Source of the DNA: Nitrososphaerota archaeon
GTDB taxonomy: Archaea > Iainarchaeota > Iainarchaeia > Iainarchaeales > VGJJ01
Assembly (NCBI GenBank): GCA_020053155.1
Contig: JAGVNS010000110.1
Span: 1-5,367, forward strand
Length of the DNA stretch: 5,367 nt
Direction of reading: 5' to 3'
A program made the translations under genes and the position numbers. A model generated the notes under the pieces. The model saw only the letters and a list, made by a program, of their open reading frames with translations. It made no database searches and was not told where the DNA came from. Shown one piece after another: positions 1 to 4,880 of this stretch; within the stretch, counting starts at the first letter, position 1, and every line of letters begins with the position of its first letter.

Positions 1-715
1 CAAAAGCAAAAATAAGCCCGCCCAGCACATCATGGGCATTCCAATAGGTAAGTCCAGAGTATCGGGAAAAAAGACCGAACAATTGAATGGAAATGGGAGT
101 GAAATAGGCAGATTCTACGCCTACCTCCCCCCCGTGCAAAGAGGAAGGAAGAGAAGCATCACCCGTATCCACCATCCCCCGAACCCACACCAAATGAACA
201 ACCTTGTCCCAGGAAGTCGCTCCCAATGGGAAGGGTTGGGAATAACCATAAACGGCCTGACCATACACCCAAAAACCAAGGGGAACGGAAAAAAGCAACA
301 CCCCCACCACTAATCCTGAAGAAAGGGAAAGGGAACCAAATGGATGCTCACCCGTCAATACTGATTTTTTACGCAGGACCCACGTAAGAAATAAAATAAT
401 GACGTAAACGATACCCACGACCCACCATTCAATCACATGGGAAGTGAACATGGAAAACAAATAGGTGACTAAACCAACGGCCATGATGGAGAGAGGCATT
501 GCAGTAATGACGCGATGCAAATCCCCTTTCCAAAAAATGCGGGCAATCAAATAGCCTGGAAAAAAAAGCATTAAAAAATAGGCCACAAAAGCCATCCAAG
601 AGCCGGTGGAAAAATAAATGAGAATAAAGAGCAAAAAATTCAGACCTAACAATAATAGGTGTTCCTGCGCAAAGGAACCCCACGATTGAAAGAGAGACGA
701 AAGGGTAACAGCCAT
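1..715 (-). CDS. Polytopic membrane protein, GT-C glycosyltransferase-like (partial, 3' end cut by window edge)
   Basis: The minus strand is open without a stop from ATG 715-713 to the left edge, giving the first 238 residues. They are strongly hydrophobic, with likely membrane segments near residues 19-36, 41-60, 74-91, 96-114 and 131-150, and another hydrophobic stretch from about 205. FPGYL (52-56) in segment two and a D-x-x-x-H motif (D170, H174) in a long loop after segment five, followed by a G-rich turn, recall the first extracytoplasmic loop of GT-C enzymes. These transfer sugars from polyprenyl-phosphate donors, often in surface glycosylation. The GT-C assignment is inference from topology and these motifs; a plain membrane protein of unknown function is possible. 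ATG 715 is preferred because a TATA-like box is centred 29 nt upstream, as for a leaderless mRNA. An in-frame ATG at 778-776 would add 21 mostly basic, polar residues but would put the box inside the gene. Confidence 0.72.
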   Translation of the reverse strand, partial: MAVTLSSLFQSWGSFAQEHLLLLGLNFLLFILIYFSTGSWMAFVAYFLMLFFPGYLIARIFWKGDLHRVITAMPLSIMAVGLVTYLFSMFTSHVIEWWVVGIVYVIILFLTWVLRKKSVLTGEHPFGSLSLSSGLVVGVLLFSVPLGFWVYGQAVYGYSQPFPLGATSWDKVVHLVWVRGMVDTGDASLPSSLHGGEVGVESAYFTPISIQLFGLFSRYSGLTYWNAHDVLGGLIFAF

Positions 716-739
716 GCCCACTCGGGAAGGCGGCCAACG

Positions 740-748
740 TTTATATTT
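740..748. promoter_or_regulatory. Shared TATA box for the divergent GT-C-like and HerA-like genes
   Basis: TTTATATTT reads AAATATAAA on the other strand, so either direction gives a TATA-like element. Its centre (744) is 28 nt before the plus-strand ATG at 772 and 29 nt before the minus-strand ATG at 715. Both distances fit archaeal TBP-box spacing to a transcription start at or next to the start codon. No Shine-Dalgarno-like sequence precedes either ATG and no second AT-rich element is visible in the 56-bp gap, so both mRNAs are inferred to be leaderless. A purine-rich BRE is not clear on either side. Confidence 0.65.
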
Positions 749-771
749 GCAGTCTCGTTCCCTACCTCTAT

Positions 772-2085
772 ATGCCATCCCCCCCCATTCCAAACGTGGA
801 CTTCGCATCCAAAAACACGATAGTGGGTCGGACAAGCGAGGACGTTCAAAAGTATGGGGAAAGTGGAACGGCCTACATTGGAAAAGTGGTCATGAGTTCA
901 GGGGAAAACCCCGTGCTGGGAAGAAAGGTTTTGATGGACGTGGCCAAACCCCACGTGGTGTTGATTTGCGGCAAACGTGGAGCGGGAAAGTCATTCTCAT
1001 TAGGAGTAGTAATTGAAGAATTTGCAAAATTATCCCCGGAATTGAAGCGCCGGGTCTCGGTGATTGTCATTGACATGGTGGGAATCTTTTGGACACTCAA
1101 AGTTCCCTCGCGGGGAAATGAAAAAGAATTGTTAGAATGGGGATTAACCCCCGAATCAACCCCCGTAAAAATTCTCGTACCAAAAGGAAAAATGGATTTT
1201 TACAAAGAAAAACAAATTCCAGTAGATGATGCCCTGACATTACGTTGTGGGGAATTGGATGTGACGGAATGGATGGCCCTTTTTCGTTATACGTGGCATG
1301 ATACAGAGGCCATTTTGTTGGGGAGAGTCATTGAACAATTGAAGGAACAGTTGGGAATGCGATTTGGGATAGAGGAAATTATCCATTCGATTGACCAGGA
1401 CGAGGAGTCCGACAAATTAACCAAACAGGCACTCAAAAACCGAATGGAGATGGCCCAGGGGTGGGGTCTTTTGGAGAAAGAAGGGACAAAAATGAAAGAC
1501 ATTGCGGAGGCGGGAAAAATAACCGTGATTGACGTTTCGGCGTATCGCCAGGCGATTGGGATGGAAGGAACCAAGGACATTATTGTGGGCTTGCTGGGAA
1601 AGAAGTTGTTTGAGGAGCGTATGCTCTACCGAAAGGAAGAAGAAATTCGGTTGATGAAAGGGTTGGGGAGGGAGTCTAGCATGCCCATTGTGTGGTTGAT
1701 GATTGATGAAGCACACATGTTCATGCCTAAAGACGAGCCCAATATTGCGTTGAATGTTTTACTCGAATGGGTTCGCGTGGGGAGGCAGCCGGGGTTGAGT
1801 TTGATATTGGCAACGCAACGGCCCAACAAATTGCACCCGGATGCCATTTCGCAATGCGATTTGTTCATTTCGCATCGCATGACGGCACAGGATGATATCA
1901 TGGCCGTATCCCAATTGCGTCCAAGTTACATGCATGGGGATTTTGACAAACTCTACAATGAAATGCCCAAAGGAAAAGGGTACGCATTGTTGTTGGATGA
2001 CAACGCAGAGTCCATTTACACTATCAAAATGAGACCTCGCACGAGCTGGGATGGTGGGGTCACGGCCAGTGCGTTTACGAAGTGA
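772..2085 (+). CDS. HerA/FtsK-superfamily ATPase (DUF87-type)
   Basis: This is a 437-residue P-loop ATPase. It shows Walker A GKRGAGKS (67-74), a strand ending VIVID (97-101) where HerA proteins carry their conserved V-I-D, Walker B LMIDEAH (309-315; D312, E313), and a sensor-like strand ILATQRP (345-351). The basic VRVGRQPG (334-341) lies between Walker B and the sensor, a plausible site for an inter-subunit arginine. The order matches the HerA/DUF87 branch of hexameric DNA-pumping ATPases. Residues about 105-300 form a long, mostly helical insert. Only about 60 residues precede Walker A, so the HAS-barrel of true HerA is short or missing, and no nurA, mre11 or rad50 is visible. I therefore call it HerA-like and leave the substrate (DNA processing, or a mobile-element or secretion-type role) open. 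ATG 772 sits 28 nt from a TATA-box centre and the next gene starts 57 nt after the stop. A C8 run occupies codons 3-5. Confidence 0.88.
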   Translation: MPSPPIPNVDFASKNTIVGRTSEDVQKYGESGTAYIGKVVMSSGENPVLGRKVLMDVAKPHVVLICGKRGAGKSFSLGVVIEEFAKLSPELKRRVSVIVIDMVGIFWTLKVPSRGNEKELLEWGLTPESTPVKILVPKGKMDFYKEKQIPVDDALTLRCGELDVTEWMALFRYTWHDTEAILLGRVIEQLKEQLGMRFGIEEIIHSIDQDEESDKLTKQALKNRMEMAQGWGLLEKEGTKMKDIAEAGKITVIDVSAYRQAIGMEGTKDIIVGLLGKKLFEERMLYRKEEEIRLMKGLGRESSMPIVWLMIDEAHMFMPKDEPNIALNVLLEWVRVGRQPGLSLILATQRPNKLHPDAISQCDLFISHRMTAQDDIMAVSQLRPSYMHGDFDKLYNEMPKGKGYALLLDDNAESIYTIKMRPRTSWDGGVTASAFTK

Positions 2086-2090
2086 AAAAG

Positions 2091-2128
2091 AGTATATTTC
2101 GGGAATTGGTCCAACAGCCCTTAAAAGG
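2091..2128 (+). promoter_or_regulatory. Candidate promoter region for the GT2 gene
   Basis: Two AT-rich elements lie in the 57-nt gap after the ATPase gene: GTATATTTC around 2091-2099 and CTTAAAAG at 2120-2127. The first would place a transcript start near 2119 and leave a short leader containing the GGAG site. The second is centred about 25 nt before ATG 2149 and would suit a leaderless mRNA. Read-through from the ATPase gene is equally possible, since no T-rich terminator is visible in the gap. Confidence 0.35.
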
Positions 2129-2137
2129 ACTTTTCCC

Positions 2138-2141
2138 GGAG
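2138..2141 (+). promoter_or_regulatory. Ribosome binding site bearing on the GT2 start
   Basis: GGAG lies only 1 nt before ATG 2143 but 7 nt before the in-frame ATG 2149. The spacing favours initiation at 2149 (protein two residues shorter, beginning MNASF), if the mRNA has a leader. Confidence 0.45.
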
Positions 2142-2142
2142 A

Positions 2143-3441
2143 ATGGGAATGAATGCCTCTTTCATGCGACGAATGATGGCCGTTGCCCTCTATAGCGTGT
2201 TCCTCATTGGGGCCTATACCCTCATTCAAGTGATTCCCACTTTATGGATCTCTTTTGGGTTGAGTATTTTATTTCTCTATTTTTCATGCCTCATTCTTCT
2301 CGGGTTTATGGAATCTTCCTACGCACAACCTTCTCCCCCAAAAAAGTGGCCGGCATTGAGCATTGTGGTGCCCGCATACAACCGGGGAAAGAGTCTCGAA
2401 AAATGTATCCACCATTTGAAAGCCATGAAATACCCGCATAAGGTCCAAATTATTGTGGTGAATGATGCCAGTACCGACCCGACAAAGGAATTCTTGAGCA
2501 CTCAGAAAGGGATTATCACGGTCAACTTGGAAAAGAATGGGGGAAAGGCCCACGCCATCAATGTGGGAATTGGTAAAGCAACCGGTGAATTGATTGCGGT
2601 GGTGGATGGAGATAGTTACCCCAACCCCGATTGTCTCATGCGAATGGTCCCGCACTTCATGACGCACCACACTATTGGAGCGGTCACCGGGGTGGTGCGC
2701 GTGAACAACCCGCATGGAATTCTTCAGCAAATTCAGGATGTGGAGTATGGGATTGGATTTGGGTTGTACAATACGGTGTTATCCCATTTTGATAGCCTGT
2801 TTGTGACGCCCGGGCCATTATCTATCTATTCGCGTGAGGCCCTTCAGAAAACGGGGGGGTTCGACAGCCAGTGCATTACGGAGGATATGGAAATAACGTT
2901 CCACTTACACCAATTGGGTTATTCTATTATCCTCGAGCCGAGCGCGCAAATTTACAGCGACGTCCCGGAAACGATCCAACACCTCTTCAAACAACGCGCC
3001 CGCTGGTCGAGGGGGGGACTGTATACTCTCTATAAGTATCGCCATGAATTCTTTTCTGAAAAAGGACCCTTTTTTGGATTTTTTGTTCCCGTCAAATTTG
3101 TCTTAGATTTTTCGGCTGTTTTTTTTCTCCTCCTGCTCGGAAGATTGGCATGGGGCATCCTTTCAGGGGTAGGGGGGACGTTTCACACGCTCTCCACGAT
3201 ATCCTTCGAAGCGTTGCCCGTCATCCCTATCTATCTAAACTCGAGTCTCCTGTTCATGCTTATCATGCTGGGCATCACGGGCATTCTCATTTTTTTGGGG
3301 GCGAGAGCCAGTGGTAAGAAGACGCGCGACCTGAGTATTCTTGGAACACTCCTCTTCATTTTCGCATACGGGAGCTTCATCGTGGTAGTTTATTTTTACA
3401 GCGTCACCAAAGCCGTCATGGGGGTGGGTGAGAAATGGTAA
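2143..3441 (+). CDS. Membrane-bound processive-type family 2 glycosyltransferase
   Basis: 432 residues with the layout of polysaccharide synthases such as IcaA/PgaC and hyaluronan or cellulose synthases. Two N-terminal membrane segments (about 11-30 and 35-56) precede a cytoplasmic GT-A domain (about 71-295), followed by three more hydrophobic segments (about 311-335, 360-386, 398-420). Visible motifs are VPAYNRG (76-82), VVNDASTD (105-112, D108 nucleotide-binding), NGGK (132-135), the metal-binding DGD (155-157), TPGPLSIY (222-229), TED (246-248, probable catalytic base) and QRARW (284-288), the Q-x-x-R-W signature of processive enzymes. The expected reaction is transfer of a nucleotide-activated sugar at the cytoplasmic face, either polymerising and exporting a glycan or modifying a membrane lipid; the sugar cannot be read from sequence. 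The next gene overlaps the 3' end by 7 nt. The start may be ATG 2149, and an extended N-terminus through a frameshift is also conceivable (see findings). Confidence 0.93.
   Translation: MGMNASFMRRMMAVALYSVFLIGAYTLIQVIPTLWISFGLSILFLYFSCLILLGFMESSYAQPSPPKKWPALSIVVPAYNRGKSLEKCIHHLKAMKYPHKVQIIVVNDASTDPTKEFLSTQKGIITVNLEKNGGKAHAINVGIGKATGELIAVVDGDSYPNPDCLMRMVPHFMTHHTIGAVTGVVRVNNPHGILQQIQDVEYGIGFGLYNTVLSHFDSLFVTPGPLSIYSREALQKTGGFDSQCITEDMEITFHLHQLGYSIILEPSAQIYSDVPETIQHLFKQRARWSRGGLYTLYKYRHEFFSEKGPFFGFFVPVKFVLDFSAVFFLLLLGRLAWGILSGVGGTFHTLSTISFEALPVIPIYLNSSLLFMLIMLGITGILIFLGARASGKKTRDLSILGTLLFIFAYGSFIVVVYFYSVTKAVMGVGEKW
3427..3431 (+). promoter_or_regulatory. Ribosome binding site for the thioredoxin-like gene
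   Basis: GGTGA, complementary to the usual archaeal 16S rRNA 3' end, lies inside the last codons of the glycosyltransferase gene and 3 nt before ATG 3435. Together with the ATGGTAA start/stop overlap it indicates translational coupling of the two genes. Confidence 0.6.
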
Positions 3442-4082
3442 GCATTTTTGTCAAGGCAGCGATATTGACCGTTCTTATTTTGGGAGCGTGGACCCTTCTC
3501 TCCGCCACATTCGAATCGGACCGAAACACCCAATTGCTGAACCAGATTGACAATGTTATTTCAGAGGAGAGTGCCATCCAATCCTACCTCACCTATTTGC
3601 ATTCCACGGGAAACGAAGAGCGGTTCTGCTCGGTCTTGGAGACCCATATTCTCACGCAAAATAAGCGATTGTTTAATTTATTGGGAGTCCTCGAGCAGGC
3701 ACGACTTAACAGCTTGAACAACCAATACCCCATCGTGCGAAAACGATTCCAGGCCGCCAACGCCCAACTATTTTTCACCCTCAAACAATTTGAGCAACAA
3801 TGCCCCGGGCGGGAACAACCCCTCATCCCCATCCTCTATTTCTTCTCCGACCTCGAGGAGTGCGGCGACTGTCTCCTGCAAGCAGGAATATTAGATGATT
3901 TGGGAAAGACATGTTTGAAGCCCGTCCAAATATTCGCATTCCCCATCGAAGGGGGGAACGAACCCATTGAACTGCTGGTGAAGGACTACCACATCACGCA
4001 CGCCCCCACCCTGGTGATAAACGATAACGTGTATTCGGGTGTACAAAGCCCAAGCGCTCTGAAAACAAAACTGAATTGCTAA
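3435..4082 (+). CDS. Membrane-anchored thioredoxin-like protein with a CGDC motif
   Basis: 215 residues. An N-terminal hydrophobic segment (about 4-22) without an obvious cleavage site suggests a signal anchor. A polar, probably helical linker (about 28-125) follows, then a C-terminal domain (about 130-215) with thioredoxin-fold hallmarks: strand PILYFFS (132-138), C143-G-D-C146 at a helix start, strand QIFAFP (165-170), and A190-P191-T192 where the cis-proline before a beta strand is expected. The C-terminal domain therefore probably lies outside the cytoplasm and does disulfide or thiol exchange. CGDC is not a classical Trx (CGPC) or DsbA active site, so direction and partner are unknown. 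Four more cysteines (65, 123, 160, 215) could form a relay or structural disulfides. It overlaps the glycosyltransferase gene by 7 nt, so the two are very likely co-transcribed and translationally coupled; a functional link to the transferase or exported proteins is inference. Confidence 0.82.
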   Translation: MVSIFVKAAILTVLILGAWTLLSATFESDRNTQLLNQIDNVISEESAIQSYLTYLHSTGNEERFCSVLETHILTQNKRLFNLLGVLEQARLNSLNNQYPIVRKRFQAANAQLFFTLKQFEQQCPGREQPLIPILYFFSDLEECGDCLLQAGILDDLGKTCLKPVQIFAFPIEGGNEPIELLVKDYHITHAPTLVINDNVYSGVQSPSALKTKLNC

Positions 4083-4085
4083 CCC

Positions 4086-4098
4086 AAAAATTAAATAC
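4086..4098 (+). promoter_or_regulatory. BRE/TATA promoter of the metallohydrolase gene
   Basis: An A5 run (4086-4090, BRE-like) is followed directly by TTAAATAC (4091-4098), centred about 24-25 nt before GTG 4119. The spacing puts the transcription start at or next to the start codon, so a leaderless mRNA is inferred. This also supports GTG 4119 as the true start. Confidence 0.6.
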
Positions 4099-4118
4099 TA
4101 TCCACCCGTAATAATCCC

Positions 4119-4751
4119 GTGAAAATCACCAAATTCGGACATTGCTGCTTACTCGTTAAAGACGCGGATTCAACCCTCCTCATTGATCCGGGGTGTTACT
4201 CTAACCCTTCGGATGGACTCAAACTGGATGCGATATTCATCACCCATCAACACGCGGACCACATGGACATGAATTTGCTGAAAAATATCCGCAGCCAAAA
4301 TCCAAACGCGCCCATTTACACGTGTCAGGATGTGAAAGAAATATTGGAAAAAGAAGGGATTCCCGCGCATGCCCTTCAAGAAGGAGAAATTACTTCCATA
4401 AAAAAAACACATGTTAAAACCATTGGAAAAGAACACGCGATTCTATATCAAAAATGCCCGTGCATGAATCACGGTTTTCTCATTTCCAATCGATTCTTTT
4501 TTCCAGGAGACGCATTAACCCTTCCAAACCAAGAAATTGAGATTCTGGCATTGCCGGTGGCGGGACCGTGGCTCAAACTCTCGGATGCGATTGAGTATGT
4601 GCTCACCGTTAAACCCAAAAAAAGTTTTCCCGTACATGATGGGGGGTTGAAAACACCCGGTTCCACCCATCGAATTCCTGGAGACGTTTTACCCGGGAAA
4701 GGAATTGAATGGATTATCCCTGAAAATGGAAGCGAAATGGATTTTGGATAA
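4119..4751 (+). CDS. Metallo-beta-lactamase-fold hydrolase (UlaG-like / Lactamase_B_3 group)
   Basis: 210 residues beginning with GTG. The N-terminus KITKFGHCCLLV, then LLIDPG (20-25), is typical of small UlaG-like metallohydrolases. The zinc motif is intact: TH43-Q-H45-A-D47-H48. Further likely metal or active-site residues are D131 in FPGD and H173 in PVHDG, with H118 (NHGF) or H106 as the remaining histidine candidate. Length is normal for the group, with no fused RNase (beta-CASP) domain. Members hydrolyse phosphoester, lactone or similar bonds and the substrate cannot be predicted; UlaG itself acts on an ascorbate-derived lactone. C113-P-C115 beside H118 and C9-C10 near the N-terminus give an unusually cysteine-rich protein. 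A TATA box 24-25 nt upstream and no Shine-Dalgarno site suggest its own leaderless transcript. The stop lies 2 nt from the 3' end of the convergent tRNA gene. Confidence 0.9.
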   Translation: MKITKFGHCCLLVKDADSTLLIDPGCYSNPSDGLKLDAIFITHQHADHMDMNLLKNIRSQNPNAPIYTCQDVKEILEKEGIPAHALQEGEITSIKKTHVKTIGKEHAILYQKCPCMNHGFLISNRFFFPGDALTLPNQEIEILALPVAGPWLKLSDAIEYVLTVKPKKSFPVHDGGLKTPGSTHRIPGDVLPGKGIEWIIPENGSEMDFG

Positions 4752-4753
4752 GA

Positions 4754-4825
4754 TAGGCCCGGGCGGAGTCGGACCGCCGTCTCGACCGTGTGAAGGTCGT
4801 GTGATAGCCGTTACACTACGGGCCT
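4754..4825 (-). tRNA. tRNA-Val (anticodon CAC)
   Basis: A complete 72-nt cloverleaf folds on the minus strand: 7-bp acceptor AGGCCCG/CGGGCCT, U8 and A9, D-arm GTGT/TCAC with G18-G19 in the loop and a U13-U22 mismatch, anticodon stem CGACC/GGTCG with loop TTCACAC (anticodon CAC, reading GUG), a 4-nt variable region, and T-stem GGCGG/CCGCC. Discriminator A73 fits valine. There is no intron and CCA is not encoded. Oddities are the A1-U72 pair and a T-loop reading TCCGACT, so position 55 is C instead of the nearly invariant U. A TATA-like box is centred about 30 nt upstream of the mature 5' end. Confidence 0.96.
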
Positions 4826-4851
4826 ATTCAAAGAGAGAACGGCGAAAAACG

Positions 4852-4861
4852 CTTATAAAAG
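4852..4861. promoter_or_regulatory. Shared TATA box for tRNA-Val and the divergent secreted-protein gene
   Basis: CTTATAAAAG contains the palindrome TTATAA (4853-4858), so it reads as a TATA element both ways (TATAAAA on plus, TTTTATAA on minus). Its centre is about 25 nt before ATG 4881 and about 30 nt before the tRNA 5' end at 4825. An A-rich stretch (4845-4849) just upstream on the plus strand could serve as BRE for the protein gene; on the minus side the flank is C-rich. No other AT-rich box is visible in the 55-bp gap. Confidence 0.62.
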
Positions 4862-4880
4862 GGGTTGACGTGGTACTGGC

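Noticed and set aside
32..313. Plus-strand 93-codon frame in the first 300 bases
   Set aside because: It lies antisense to the membrane protein gene, is low-complexity and rich in H, P, G and K, and has no promoter or ribosome site. It looks like a shadow.
429..849. Minus-strand frames at 429-737 and 646-849 as separate genes
   Set aside because: They are out of frame with the continuous 238-residue membrane protein frame (715 to 1), which has coherent hydrophobic segments and a TATA box; the others read as scrambled sequence.
1759..2229. 156-codon minus-strand frame across the ATPase/GT2 junction
   Set aside because: It is antisense to two well-supported genes and shows no motif or hydrophobic pattern, so it is a chance frame.
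3068..3133. T-rich stretch with runs of 5-8 T, resembling an archaeal intrinsic terminator
   Set aside because: It lies inside the GT2 coding region and encodes the phenylalanine-rich third membrane segment, which explains the T bias.
3421..3430. GGGGTGGGTG as a G-quadruplex motif
   Set aside because: There are only two clear G-tracts of three or more nearby; coding for V-G-V-G-E plus the ribosome site explains it better.
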